In this document: positions 42,958-53,448 of the stretch, one piece after another
How positions within the stretch are numbered: the stretch's first letter is position 1
How the letters are laid out: every line of letters starts with the position of its first letter
Assembly (NCBI RefSeq): GCF_002736145.1
Contig: NZ_CP024160.1
Location: 1-64,000 of the forward strand
Length of the DNA: 64,000 bases
Source: Collinsella aerofaciens
Lineage (GTDB): Bacteria > Actinomycetota > Coriobacteriia > Coriobacteriales > Coriobacteriaceae
Direction: 5' to 3'
Program-made: the position numbers and the translations under genes
The notes under the pieces: model-generated
What the model saw: the letters and a program-made list of their open reading frames with translations, nothing else
Databases searched by the model: none
Told to the model about the DNA's origin: nothing

Positions 42958-45768
42958 CTATAGCGAAACGGATCCGTTTTTCTTGATGCGGGCGAGTATG
43001 TTTTTGAGCTTGTTAAAGTCGAGCGGTTTGGACAGATGGGCGTTCATGCCGGCGTCGTGTGCCGCCTTGGCGTCCTCGGCAAAGGCATTGGCGGTGAGCG
43101 CGATGATGGGGATATCGGCTGCATCGACCTTCTCGCTCAGGCGAATCGCGCGGGTTGCCTCGTAACCGTCCATGTCCGGCATCATAATGTCCATCAGGAT
43201 CGCATCGAAGCTGCCGGCGGGATGAGACAGGTACAGATCGACGACTTCGTTGCCGTTGACGGCGCGGGTGACCACGACGCCCTCGGATTCTAGCAGCGTC
43301 TGGGCAATCTCGGCATTCAATTCGTTGTCTTCGGCGAGCAGCACGTTCATGTCGGCGAGCGAGCAGTCGAGCGCCCTCTCGACCGTATTCGCCCGCGCCC
43401 GGGGGTTCTTGTCGATATCGAGCGGAATTTCCACGTAGAACGTGGTGCCCACATGGAGTTCGCTGCTGACTTCGATGGTGCCGCCCATCAGTTCAATAAG
43501 CGACTTGACGATTGGCATGCCCATGCCGGTTCCCTGGAACTTGCTGCGCGCATCGTCACCTTCTTGGGCAAACGGCTCATAGATATGCTTTAAAAACTCG
43601 GGAGCCATGCCAATGCCGGTATCCGAAACGCTAAAGCAAAAGAGCGCGCGTCCATCATCGAGTGGCTTGGTCTTTGAACTAAAGGTGACGGAGCCGCCGT
43701 GCTTGTTGTACTTAATGCTGTTGTCTAACAGGTTGATCATGATCTGTCGGATATGGGTGGGACTGCCGATCATGTATGGCCCCGTGGCGTACGGCAGACT
43801 ATTGTCCTGCATTGTGATGCCGTTACTGGACGCGCGGAGCTTGCACAGCACCAGCGTATCGTCACAGAGCTCTTTGAGGTTAAAAGGCGCATGTTCCAGT
43901 GTTAGCTTGCGGTCTTCGATTTTTCCCATCTCGAGGATGTCGTTGATCAGCGAGAGCAGGTGATTGGCGGCAACGCGCGCCTTGGCACGGCTCTCGCGGG
44001 CGACTTGCATATCGCCTTCCTTCAATTCCTCGATCTCGATAAGGCCCAGGATGCCGTTGAGCGGCGTGCGGATGTCGTGGCTCATGCGCGTGAGGAATGC
44101 CGTCTTAGCGGCGTTGGCAGCATCGGCTTTTTTGCGCTCGGTTCGAGCGCGCACGAGCGCCCAGATGAGCAGGACGACGCCGACCGACAACATACCGATG
44201 AGGGCAGCTGCAATGGCGGTGCGGTTGCGATAAAGGAATTGAAGCGTGTTGGATTCCTGGGCCGTGTACGACGTGGAGGAGAAATTGCTTGCGGAGAGCG
44301 ATTCTCCGGCATTGATGATGCCCTTGTTGATGATTCCCAACAGCTCGGGTTTTCCGCGCGAAATCCAGCATGAGAGCTCACAGGTGTCAGGGAGCTCGGT
44401 CGTCTCGCAGTCCTCGAGATCGTAACGGTCACCGATGGTTTTTACGCGTGAACTGGGAGCGACGATGCAGCGCGCCGTTCCCTTCCTGAGGGCATCGAAC
44501 GCTTCATCGTCGGATTGGTATTCGGTTACGGTCGCTGTGGGGAACAGACTTTCAAGTGCATTTTTGTTGACAAACGATGATTTGGTACAGGCGATGTTCT
44601 GAAGGTCTTTGTTCAGGTTGCTGCCGGTGTGGATGGCGGTGAGGGATATGGTCCCCAACGATATCGACTGCACAACGCCTGTTTGCTCGGCAAACCAGTA
44701 ATCTCGGTATACCGGCAGCGCAACGTCTATACTTCCCTTTGACAGAGCCTTTGACATCATCTTGTAGCTATCAAAGGCGACGGTTTTGACCGTAATGCCA
44801 AATTTATCGTGTAGCGTCGTCGCAAGCGATGCGAGCGATCCTTCCATTTCGCCGTCTTCGTCCTCGTTGCAGTAGGGGAGTTTGCCCGTAATGTAGCCGA
44901 GCGTGATGGTGTTGTTGTTTGCTTTGAGCCAAGAACATTCGGGGCCGTTGAGCGATGATGAACCGCTGTTTTGGGTCGAGTAGCTAGATTTGACTTCGTC
45001 GTTATAGCGTGGGTTGACGCGAGCGATTGCCGTCATGGCAGCATTGATGTCGTTCATCAGGTCGGGGCGGCTTTTGGGAACGGCAAAGTAGTAGTCGCTC
45101 GAACCAATGTAGAACATGGGGGAGGCGTTGGGCGACGAGGTCGTGTCATTCATGACGATGGCGTCGACCTCGCCGTTTGCCAGCGCATCGAAAAGGTCGC
45201 CGTTACTGCTGATTTCCTTATAGGTACAGGTAATGCCCTCGTTGGCGAGCCATTGCTGGCCAACGATGGTTTGCATGACGCCGGGGTTGAAACCGATAGT
45301 GAGACCTTGGAGTGCTTGAGGGTCACCCTTTGCGAGGTCGTCACGGTCGGGCCTAGCGTAGATGTAGTAGCGTTCGGTGCCCTCGGGGTTCGACGAGAAG
45401 AGCAGTTTTTGGGCGCGTTCTTCGGAGTAGGAGATGTTTGGCATGAGGTCAATCTCGCCGGCTTCGAGCTTCTCCATAAGCTCGGTGAAGGTGCCGGAGA
45501 CGTATTCGTACTGCCAGCCGGGTGTGTAGTACGAGAGGGTCTGGAGGTACTCGTAACCCCATCCCGAGAGACGCTCGCCGGGGGTGCCGTCCTGGAAGCC
45601 CTCATTGTTGACGAGCCAACCAACGCGGACCGTTTTGACTGGCTGACTAGAGTCATCGGCAAAAGCCTGGGCAGGCGCGATAGAACTCAGCACGGCAAGC
45701 GCGGCAAGCACAATGGCCAGGGCGCGATATATAACTGAACGAAGGACAGCGGAAGCTCTCACATGCAA
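42958..45768 (-). CDS. hybrid sensor kinase with two fused solute-binding domains
   Basis: A 936-residue protein. A signal peptide (about 1-37) is followed by two tandem family-3 solute-binding domains (RVGWLVNNEGFQDGTPGERLSGWGYEYLQTLSYYTPGW...; then ITLGYITGKLPYCNEDEDGEMEGSLASLATTLHD...). A membrane helix lies near 517-537. HisKA has H564 in RMSHDIRTPLNGI; HATPase motifs (NLLDNSIKYNKHGG, SDTGIGMAPEF, GTGMGMPIVKSLIELMGGT) and a receiver (AEDNELNAEIAQTLL, D860 in MDIMMPDMDG) follow. It resembles the 40174 kinase plus its lipoprotein, in one chain. Confidence 0.94.
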   Translation of the reverse strand: MHVRASAVLRSVIYRALAIVLAALAVLSSIAPAQAFADDSSQPVKTVRVGWLVNNEGFQDGTPGERLSGWGYEYLQTLSYYTPGWQYEYVSGTFTELMEKLEAGEIDLMPNISYSEERAQKLLFSSNPEGTERYYIYARPDRDDLAKGDPQALQGLTIGFNPGVMQTIVGQQWLANEGITCTYKEISSNGDLFDALANGEVDAIVMNDTTSSPNASPMFYIGSSDYYFAVPKSRPDLMNDINAAMTAIARVNPRYNDEVKSSYSTQNSGSSSLNGPECSWLKANNNTITLGYITGKLPYCNEDEDGEMEGSLASLATTLHDKFGITVKTVAFDSYKMMSKALSKGSIDVALPVYRDYWFAEQTGVVQSISLGTISLTAIHTGSNLNKDLQNIACTKSSFVNKNALESLFPTATVTEYQSDDEAFDALRKGTARCIVAPSSRVKTIGDRYDLEDCETTELPDTCELSCWISRGKPELLGIINKGIINAGESLSASNFSSTSYTAQESNTLQFLYRNRTAIAAALIGMLSVGVVLLIWALVRARTERKKADAANAAKTAFLTRMSHDIRTPLNGILGLIEIEELKEGDMQVARESRAKARVAANHLLSLINDILEMGKIEDRKLTLEHAPFNLKELCDDTLVLCKLRASSNGITMQDNSLPYATGPYMIGSPTHIRQIMINLLDNSIKYNKHGGSVTFSSKTKPLDDGRALFCFSVSDTGIGMAPEFLKHIYEPFAQEGDDARSKFQGTGMGMPIVKSLIELMGGTIEVSSELHVGTTFYVEIPLDIDKNPRARANTVERALDCSLADMNVLLAEDNELNAEIAQTLLESEGVVVTRAVNGNEVVDLYLSHPAGSFDAILMDIMMPDMDGYEATRAIRLSEKVDAADIPIIALTANAFAEDAKAAHDAGMNAHLSKPLDFNKLKNILARIKKNGSVSL

Positions 45769-45849
45769 TCCTAACGAATCGAGACATTACCGCATAAGGA
45801 TACCAGCTCAGCCTGCCCAGTCGGCAGCTGCACCGCTAAACGGTCCCGC

Positions 45850-45907
45850 CCGGCAGTTGGGGACAGTCCCTTTCTACCGGCACAAAAGGAACGTCCCTAA
45901 CTGCCGG
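45850..45907. repeat. 58-base imperfect palindrome of the GGGAC-core family
   Basis: CCGGCAGTT (45850-45858) pairs with AACTGCCGG (45899-45907). The interior carries GGGGACAGTCCCTTTCTACCGG and its imperfect reverse complement (AAAAGGAACGTCCC). It lies between divergent genes. Confidence 0.75.
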
Positions 45908-45959
45908 TTGTGGGACAATACCGAGCGAACGTGATTGGTTGTCCGTGGAAGGGGTCGCA

Positions 45960-46385
45960 ATGAACAGGTTGAGGACGCTTGCCGATGTGCTGCGACAGGC
46001 TGGCTTTGCACGCATCACGGGCCTGTTTCTTATCTTTTACCTGCTGTGCTCGACGGCTGTCTGGCTGTCCGAGCCTACGACCCTCACGTTTGGCGATGGC
46101 CTGTGGTTTAGCTTTGAGACGGTCTCGACCATCGGCTTTGGCGATATTCCGGCCGAGACGCCGGTTGCCCGCGCGATTACCGTCGTCCTGAGCGTCATCA
46201 GCATCTTCTACATCGCCATGCTCACGGGTGTGGCGGTGAACTACTGCAATACGCTCATCAAGCTGCGCCAAAAGGACACCATGGCGCGCTTTATGGACGA
46301 TCTTGAGCATTTGGAAGAGCTCGATCGTGACGAGCTCGCCGACCTGTCGCGCCGTGTGCGCGAATATCGCCGCCGCCAACGCTAG
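45960..46385 (+). CDS. two-helix potassium channel family protein
   Basis: A 141-residue protein. ATG 45960 has GGAAGGGG just upstream. Helix 1 (ITGLFLIFYLLCSTAVWL), a pore helix and a selectivity filter TIGFGDI, then helix 2 (ITVVLSVISIFYIAMLTGVAV), make a single-pore Kch/Kcv-like channel subunit; four would assemble. GFG with preceding TI is a variant of the TVGYG filter. A C-terminal charged coiled tail (MARFMDDLEHLEELDRDELADLSRRVREY) could promote tetramer contacts. It is co-directional with a LOG-family gene. Confidence 0.88.
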   Translation: MNRLRTLADVLRQAGFARITGLFLIFYLLCSTAVWLSEPTTLTFGDGLWFSFETVSTIGFGDIPAETPVARAITVVLSVISIFYIAMLTGVAVNYCNTLIKLRQKDTMARFMDDLEHLEELDRDELADLSRRVREYRRRQR

Positions 46386-46420
46386 AACGGGCGCCGCGCG
46401 TCACGATGAGGGGATTGAAT

Positions 46421-46954
46421 ATGAACATCACGGTATACCTGGGCGCCAGCGTTGGTAACGACCCAGCATTTTTGCCTGCGGTGCAAGAGCTGGGCAACTG
46501 GATTGGCTCTAACGGGCACGCGCTGGTATACGGCGGGTCCAAATCGGGCCTGATGGGTGCGCTCGCCGATAGCGTGCTCGATGCTGGCGGTCATGTGACG
46601 GGCGTGGAGCCGAGCTTTTTTATCGAGGCCGAGTTTCAGCACGATGGCATCGACGACCTCATCGTGACGAGTGATATGGCCGAGCGCAAGGCCAAGATGA
46701 TTGAGCTCGGTGACGCGTTCGTCGCCTTCCCGGGTGGCACGGGCACGCTCGAGGAGATTGCCGAGGTCATGTCGGCCGTGTCGCTGGGGCATCTGAGTGC
46801 GCCATGCATCCTGTATAACCTGGACGGTTACTACAACGACCTCAAGGCGCTGCTCGGGCACATGATTGATAAGGGGCTTTCGAGCTCGAGGCGCCAGCTC
46901 GGCATCTACTTTGCCGACGATTTGCGTGAGATTGCCTCGATTATCAACGGATAA
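46421..46954 (+). CDS. LOG-family protein (cytokinin-riboside phosphohydrolase-like)
   Basis: A 177-residue protein from ATG 46421. It has the LOG signatures: VYGGSKSGLMGALADSVLDAGGHVTGVEP, ERKAKMIELGDAFVAFPGGTGTLEEIAEVMS. Family enzymes cut ribose 5-phosphate from nucleoside 5'-monophosphates; in bacteria the natural substrates are usually purine nucleotides. It lies 35 bases downstream of the K+ channel gene, probably in the same transcript. Confidence 0.94.
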   Translation: MNITVYLGASVGNDPAFLPAVQELGNWIGSNGHALVYGGSKSGLMGALADSVLDAGGHVTGVEPSFFIEAEFQHDGIDDLIVTSDMAERKAKMIELGDAFVAFPGGTGTLEEIAEVMSAVSLGHLSAPCILYNLDGYYNDLKALLGHMIDKGLSSSRRQLGIYFADDLREIASIING

Positions 46955-47079
46955 GTCTTGAGCCTGCCCCACTATGACTCCCAATGGTGCCGTTTGCGGC
47001 GCAGGTGGTTGGCTCGTTCGGGCAACGCGCGCTCTACAATAAAATGTATCTATGTCGACTTTGACCGCGGGAGGACCCG

Positions 47080-48384
47080 ATGGATAACCTTGCCAAACCC
47101 ACAAACCGTGCGCTGTTTTTGGTCAGCGTTGCCGTGACCGGTGCACTCGCGGGTGCTGCAGTCTGGCTATTCTTCTTTGCGATGGAGCACGGTATCGACT
47201 ATCTATGGACCGAGATTCCACACGCGCTGGGCGTCGCTTCGCCCGAGCTTGCCAGCGGCCCGTTTGGCTTTCTGCCGTACCCGTTTTTTGTCTGCTTGCT
47301 GGGCGGCCTGCTGATCGGTCTGTACGAAAAGCTTACGGGCACCAAGACCGATGACCTCAACCAGGTGATGGCTAAGGTTAAGCAAGACGGATGCTACCCG
47401 TATGACAGCCTGGGCAAGCTTTCGCTCGCGGCATTGCTGCCGCTGCTGTTTGGCGGAAGCATTGGACCGGAGGCCGGCCTGACCGGCGTTATCGCGGGTC
47501 TGTGCAGCTGGGTCGGCGATCGCATGCGTCGCTTTGGCGCCGAGTTTAGGGAGCTCACGCTGCTGGGCACCCAGGCCGCGCTGACGGCGCTCTTTACCGC
47601 GCCCGTCTTTGGCTTTGTGGCGCCGCTCGCCGGTAGCGCCGACGGCCAGGGCGAAGGCGCCGACGATGAGTCCGCATCCGGCGAGATCACCATCAAGCTG
47701 CCCAAGGCGCAAAAGACGGTGGTCTACGGCATTGCGATTGCCGGCGGTCTGGGCACCTACCTGCTGCTCGGCCAGCTCATGGGCGGCGGCATGGGTATGC
47801 CGAGGTTCGAGGCTGCCGTGGTGGGCAACCTGGAGTTTACCTGGCTCGTTCCGCTGGCGCTCATCGGCACCGTTTGCGGTTGGCTGTACTTTGTCTCGGA
47901 GCACGCGAGCGAGGCGCTGTCCCATGCCATAGGGGAGCGCCCTGTCGTCAAGGCCATGCTAGCCGGTCTGGCGCTCGCCATCTGTGGCACGGTCCTGCCC
48001 TACACCATGTTTGCCGGCGAGACCCAGGCCGACGTGCTCATGGAAACCTATCTGACCATTCCCGCCGGCGTGCTTATCGCGACCGGTCTTGTTAAGGCCA
48101 TGCTGACGCCCGCCCTCATCAACCTTGGTTGGCGTGGCGGCCACTTCTTCCCGGTTATCTTCTCGGGCGTAAGCCTGGGCTATGGCCTTGCCATCCTCAC
48201 CGGCGCCGATCCGGTCTTTTGCGTCGCCGTCTGTACGGCCTCGACGATGGGCGCCGTTATGCGTCAGCCCGTCATGGTCGTGGGCCTGCTGCTTATGTGC
48301 TTCCCGCTCAAGGGCATTGTCTGCATGATCATCGCCGCAGCCATCGCCGCCGGCATTCCGCTGCCCAAGCCGCTGCGCAAGTAG
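47080..48384 (+). CDS. ClC-family chloride/fluoride channel or transporter
   Basis: A 434-residue membrane protein with about 10-12 hydrophobic segments. The conserved ClC filter stretch reads FGGSIGPEAGLTGVIAG, followed by later ClC motifs (APVFGFVAP, WRGGHFFPVIFSGVSLG, TASTMGAVMRQP). An acidic insertion near residues 200-215 (GEGADDESASGE) replaces a loop. GPEAG carries the external gating Glu typical of transporters (E1), so it may be an anion/proton exchanger. It is monocistronic. Confidence 0.9.
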   Translation: MDNLAKPTNRALFLVSVAVTGALAGAAVWLFFFAMEHGIDYLWTEIPHALGVASPELASGPFGFLPYPFFVCLLGGLLIGLYEKLTGTKTDDLNQVMAKVKQDGCYPYDSLGKLSLAALLPLLFGGSIGPEAGLTGVIAGLCSWVGDRMRRFGAEFRELTLLGTQAALTALFTAPVFGFVAPLAGSADGQGEGADDESASGEITIKLPKAQKTVVYGIAIAGGLGTYLLLGQLMGGGMGMPRFEAAVVGNLEFTWLVPLALIGTVCGWLYFVSEHASEALSHAIGERPVVKAMLAGLALAICGTVLPYTMFAGETQADVLMETYLTIPAGVLIATGLVKAMLTPALINLGWRGGHFFPVIFSGVSLGYGLAILTGADPVFCVAVCTASTMGAVMRQPVMVVGLLLMCFPLKGIVCMIIAAAIAAGIPLPKPLRK

Positions 48385-48424
48385 CGTATTGCGCTTTACG
48401 GTTGTTCAGAACTTGTTTTAAAGA

Positions 48425-48463
48425 AGCCGCGCGAGGCCGTTTGTTTACGGCTCGCGCGGCTAT
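48425..48463. terminator. bidirectional terminator between ClC and methyltransferase genes
   Basis: AGCCGCGCGAG (48425-48435) pairs with CTCGCGCGGCT (48451-48461). It lies between convergent genes. Confidence 0.85.
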
Positions 48464-48466
48464 TGT

Positions 48467-49204
48467 TTAGAACTTTCTCAGCACGATGGCGATGGTGTTG
48501 AGGTATTCGAGCGCGCCGGCTTCAACGGCAGCGCGGTCGCCTGCTGCGTACTCGTTGTCGCAGGCGAGCCAGTCTTCCCACGCTTCGTCCGTGCAGAGCA
48601 TAGGCTGCATCGAGACAATCTCGACGCCGGGGGTCGGCTCGATCATGGCGCGCCACCAGGCTATGTCGTGCATATAGTCGAGCTGCTCGGGTGCCCAGGA
48701 TTTGAGCAGGCAGGCGGGCAGGTTGCCGTGGCAGTCGCGAACCATGCCGGGGATGCTTAAGTAGAGCATCCCGCCTTGCTTTACGTAGGGGAGCAGGAAC
48801 TCGCCCAGATAGCGTGGGTCGCGGCCGTAGTAGTTGTACGAGTCGATGCTCACGACCGCATCAAAAAAGTCGTGCTCAAACGGCAGTCCCTGTGAGGCGT
48901 CCGCCTTAACAGGGTGAATCGTGTCGCGGGGAATGTCGAGCGAATCAAAGAACGCGCGGTTCTCGACGGGGTCGCTCCACAGATCGACGGCGTAGGTGTC
49001 AAATCCGTATTCGCGGGCAAGCAGGGCGCTGGTAATGCCGGTGCCCGACCCAAGGTCGCAGACGCGGGCGCCGCGTGGGATATTCGCACCGCAAAGGAGC
49101 TCTTCGCAGAGCTTGAGGGGGTTCGGCCCCATAATCTTAGAGCGTACGAGTGCCGCGTCGAAGCTGGTGGCTTTTGGGAAGGATTGAGATTTTGCAGAGT
49201 TCAT
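48467..49204 (-). CDS. SAM-dependent methyltransferase (UbiE/MenG-like type)
   Basis: A 245-residue class I methyltransferase. The SAM loop is ARVCDLGSGTGITSALLARE, followed by YAVDLWSD (acidic binder at the end of beta 2), ADASQGLPFEHDFFDAVVSIDSYNYYG and GGMLYLSIPG. The N-terminus (SFDAALVRSKIMGPNPLKLCEELL) resembles small-molecule or rRNA-associated enzymes; the substrate is not predictable. It is a single gene convergent with the ClC gene. Confidence 0.88.
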   Translation of the reverse strand: MNSAKSQSFPKATSFDAALVRSKIMGPNPLKLCEELLCGANIPRGARVCDLGSGTGITSALLAREYGFDTYAVDLWSDPVENRAFFDSLDIPRDTIHPVKADASQGLPFEHDFFDAVVSIDSYNYYGRDPRYLGEFLLPYVKQGGMLYLSIPGMVRDCHGNLPACLLKSWAPEQLDYMHDIAWWRAMIEPTPGVEIVSMQPMLCTDEAWEDWLACDNEYAAGDRAAVEAGALEYLNTIAIVLRKF

Positions 49205-49264
49205 TGTTCTTTCCTATCAGGTGCATATGTGGCAGATGACGGAGGCGGAACGGCGCAACAAACC

Positions 49265-49287
49265 ACGGCCGCAAGACGGCCGTTTTC
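49265..49287. terminator. hairpin downstream of the ABC permease gene
   Basis: ACGGCC (49265-49270) pairs with GGCCGT (49278-49283) followed by TTTT on the plus strand. It lies between the leftward permease gene and the methyltransferase gene and is a weak terminator candidate. Confidence 0.45.
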
Positions 49288-49482
49288 AATTTGTATGCGA
49301 TTGACCGTTCCCTAAAGAACAATGACCAAAAAGACATCCCCTTGGATGATCGAAATTGGGCCGAGGCCCGTGACGTTTTGATTATAGAACGTTGCGCACG
49401 GGCCGGGGATATGCCATTTGTCACGGATTTGAGGGGCGCGATTGTGGCCGATTGCGACCTGCGTGGGTCGAGATTCGCCCGC

Positions 49483-50181
49483 CTACAGGTCGCGTGCCCG
49501 GTAGACCTTGGTGCTGACGATGCAGCTAAGTGCACATAGCACGAGGGCCAATACCGCGATGCCCGCACACAGGCAGCCGAGGACGGCAGGATCGGGATTC
49601 GCTCCGGCAATCGACATGAGCCAGTTGCTGATGGGGTTGGAGGAGCTCAGCGTGGCCATGGCAAGGCATCCGAGCAGGGCGAACAGGCCGACGGAAAAGC
49701 GCAGCGCCTCCATGTGTCCAAATCGAAAGAACAGCGGCTGTGCCAGAAACACCATCATGAGGGAGATGAGCATCGATGCGGCGGAGGCTATTGTGGTCTC
49801 AAAGACGGTTTGTCCCGTCGAGGGCATGCCCGCGCTGTTGAAGAGCGGGATAGAGACGATGCCCAGAAGCGCGGCGGCGCACGCCATGACGGCCGAGAAG
49901 ACAATGATGCTCAGGTAGCGTGCACAGATGATGTCTATGCGCGAGATGGGCAGCGTTGCCCGATAGCGCTCCCATCCGTTTTGATTGTCGTAGCCGGCCA
50001 GCGAGTTCATGACCACGATGGGCGACATGGCACTGACCGCGCAGGCGCCGGCGCTCATACCAGAATCGCCATCTGATGCGTTGGCGAGGGTCAGCACGAC
50101 GAAGATGAACAGGCCGACTCCCGCAATGCTCGGGACAAGCGTGCGGACGATGGCGAGCTCAGACATAAAGGCGCGTTTCAT
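49483..50181 (-). CDS. ABC-2 transporter permease
   Basis: A 232-residue membrane protein with six hydrophobic segments. Hallmarks of the ABC-2 type are the N-terminal MKRAFMSELAIVRTLVP, the intracellular LAGYDNQNGWERYRATLPISRIDIICARYLSI and paired helices. It is the third gene of a GntR-ATPase-permease operon: its ATG overlaps the ATPase stop by four bases. Such operons (YtrA/YtrB-like) react to wall-active drugs. There is no second permease in this operon, so it may work as a homodimer. Confidence 0.92.
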   Translation of the reverse strand: MKRAFMSELAIVRTLVPSIAGVGLFIFVVLTLANASDGDSGMSAGACAVSAMSPIVVMNSLAGYDNQNGWERYRATLPISRIDIICARYLSIIVFSAVMACAAALLGIVSIPLFNSAGMPSTGQTVFETTIASAASMLISLMMVFLAQPLFFRFGHMEALRFSVGLFALLGCLAMATLSSSNPISNWLMSIAGANPDPAVLGCLCAGIAVLALVLCALSCIVSTKVYRARDL

Positions 50182-51059
50182 TTCGAAGCCCCTTTCAGCA
50201 TGAGGCGAAGATAGTCATCAATGGTTGCCCGGTCGCAGGGAATCTCGGGGAAGGCCTCGAGCACATCGCGACGGTTGGGCACGAGCACGTCCATGCTATA
50301 GGCGTGGTGGGCGGCACGGGCGCCTTCGACGCAAGCCATGAGCTCGGACGCCTGTGCTTGGGTGCAGTGGGCGATGCCGGCTCGGTCGGTAATGTCCTCG
50401 CGTGGTAGGTCAAAAACAATCGAGCCGTTATCGATGCAGATGACGCGGTCGGCAGTGCGATCGAGGTCGGATGTAATGTGGCTCGAGAGCAGCACGCTGT
50501 GCTGGCTGTCGGCGACAAAGGCAAGCAACTCGTCGAGCAGTTCCTCGCGCGCCATGGGATCAAGGCCTGCGGTGGCTTCGTCCAAAACGAGCAGCTTGGC
50601 ATTGTGGCTGAGCGCACAGGCGAGCTGCAGCTTCATGCCCATGCCGCGGGAGAGGTCCTTGACCTTCGTTTTGGGATCGAGGCCAAATCGGTCGATGAAT
50701 CCGGCGAACGTTTCGCAGCTCCATGTGGGATATGCCGGGCCTACGAGCCTCTCGACCTGGCCCACCTTGAGCGTGGAGGGGAAGGGACACGTGTCCAGGA
50801 CAAGGCCGATGCGGGAGCGCAGGTGGCGCTGAGTCTCGTCGGGCGCGTCGGCGCCATAGCGCTGCCCAAACAGGTGCACCTCGCCGGCATCGAGCTTTAT
50901 AAGCCCGAGCGCGGCGCGAATGGTCGTTGTCTTGCCGGCGCCGTTTGCGCCCACAAAGCCGACGATTTGGCCGGGCTCTACGGCAAGCGTGACATCGCGT
51001 AGCGAAAAGCGGTCGCTCACGCGGCGCGATACACCTTTGAGTTCTAGCAAGGTTTGCAT
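50178..51059 (-). CDS. ABC transporter ATP-binding protein of the GntR-ABC operon
   Basis: A 293-residue ATPase. ATG 51059 (MQTLLELKG) with AAAGG upstream is the start, 24 bases after the GntR stop codon. Walker A is GANGAGKTTT, the signature is LSRGMGMKLQLACAL, and Walker B is KLLVLDEATAGLD. The last ~60 residues form a small regulatory tail. It partners the downstream ABC-2 permease; the substrate is unknown. Its context with a GntR regulator suggests export of a peptide or cell-wall-active drug. Confidence 0.95.
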   Translation of the reverse strand: MQTLLELKGVSRRVSDRFSLRDVTLAVEPGQIVGFVGANGAGKTTTIRAALGLIKLDAGEVHLFGQRYGADAPDETQRHLRSRIGLVLDTCPFPSTLKVGQVERLVGPAYPTWSCETFAGFIDRFGLDPKTKVKDLSRGMGMKLQLACALSHNAKLLVLDEATAGLDPMAREELLDELLAFVADSQHSVLLSSHITSDLDRTADRVICIDNGSIVFDLPREDITDRAGIAHCTQAQASELMACVEGARAAHHAYSMDVLVPNRRDVLEAFPEIPCDRATIDDYLRLMLKGASK

Positions 51060-51082
51060 GGCATAGCCTTTCTTGCAGATGG

Positions 51083-51463
51083 TTACTGCATGGTTTCGGG
51101 GGCTATAAGGTCGAGCATCTCGTGTAGTTTGCCGCGCGTGACGCCCAGAGCTTCGGCTTGGCTCGCCGCTTTCGCAAGTAGCTCTTCGATATGGCAGAGC
51201 TGGTTTTCGCGCAAGAGTTCTTGGTTGCCCTCGGCGACAAAGCAGCCTTTGCCCTGCACGGTGCAGATAAAGCCGAGTTGCTCCAGGTCGGCGTAAGCGC
51301 GCTTGGTGGTGATGACGCTCACGCCAAGATCGCTCGCGAGTGCACGGATGCTGGGGAGTTTGGCCCCCGCCGTGAGCGTGCCCGAAAGGATCTGAGCTTT
51401 GACTTGCGAGGCTATTTGCTCGTAGATGGGCTTGTCGCTCGAATTGGATAGGATGATGTCCAC
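51083..51463 (-). CDS. GntR-family (YtrA-like) transcriptional regulator
   Basis: A 126-residue protein. Residues 1-70 are a GntR winged helix (KPIYEQIASQVKAQILSGTLTAGAKLPSIRALASDLGVSVITTKRAYADLEQLGF), followed by a short dimerising tail typical of the YtrA subfamily. It is the first gene of the operon and probably represses it. Inverted AT-rich sequence (GTATATATAC, 51513-51522) just upstream may be its operator. Confidence 0.94.
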   Translation of the reverse strand: MDIILSNSSDKPIYEQIASQVKAQILSGTLTAGAKLPSIRALASDLGVSVITTKRAYADLEQLGFICTVQGKGCFVAEGNQELLRENQLCHIEELLAKAASQAEALGVTRGKLHEMLDLIAPETMQ

Positions 51464-51490
51464 AGCGGCTCCTTAGCTGTTGGGCTACAC

Positions 51491-51525
51491 GTGTATATAA
51501 CCGGTAAGCACAGTATATATACACT
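51491..51525. promoter_or_regulatory. AT-rich palindromic region upstream of the GntR-ABC operon
   Basis: GTATATATAC (51513-51522) is a perfect palindrome inside AGTATATATACACT, and a related GTGTATATAA lies at 51491-51500. Both are within 60 bases of the GntR start and are good operator or -10 candidates. Confidence 0.5.
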
Positions 51526-51678
51526 ATGCACAGTTACGCAAGAGACAAATTCGGATTGGGCCGGCTGCCCGGGCCCTGACTGATGAATTTGTCCTGATAG
51601 GCGCCCTAGATCGGGATTTCGCGGCTACAATAATGCGGTTACATCGACGTAATGCACTCAATGCAAGAAAGGATCCGC

Positions 51679-53292
<1,614 letters not shown>

Positions 53293-53298
53293 CGCATC

Positions 53299-53330
53299 GG
53301 CGCGGTGGCCCTGTGGGGCTGCCGCGCCGC
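53299..53330 (+). terminator. hairpin after prfC
   Basis: GGCGCGG (53299-53305) pairs with CCGCGCC (53322-53328). The T-run is poor (GCTTGCTT). Confidence 0.6.
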
Positions 53331-53448
53331 TTGCTTGCCTGATGCCGTGTGAGCGGCTATCATACCCACCGTCGTCTCAAGACCGGGGCGTCCGAGCAGT
53401 TCGGGTCCGATATCCTGCTCGTTAAACCTAAAACCAAAGGAGTACATA

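Noticed and set aside
49291-49539. Plus-strand frame with pentapeptide-like ending
   Set aside because: Overlaps the end of the leftward ABC permease gene, starts at TTG without a ribosome site and has only one or two repeat-like units.
53345-53448. Possible preQ1 riboswitch before the VUT transporter
   Set aside because: A stem (GAGCAG/CTGCTC) is present, but no preQ1-I, II or III consensus could be recognised by eye.
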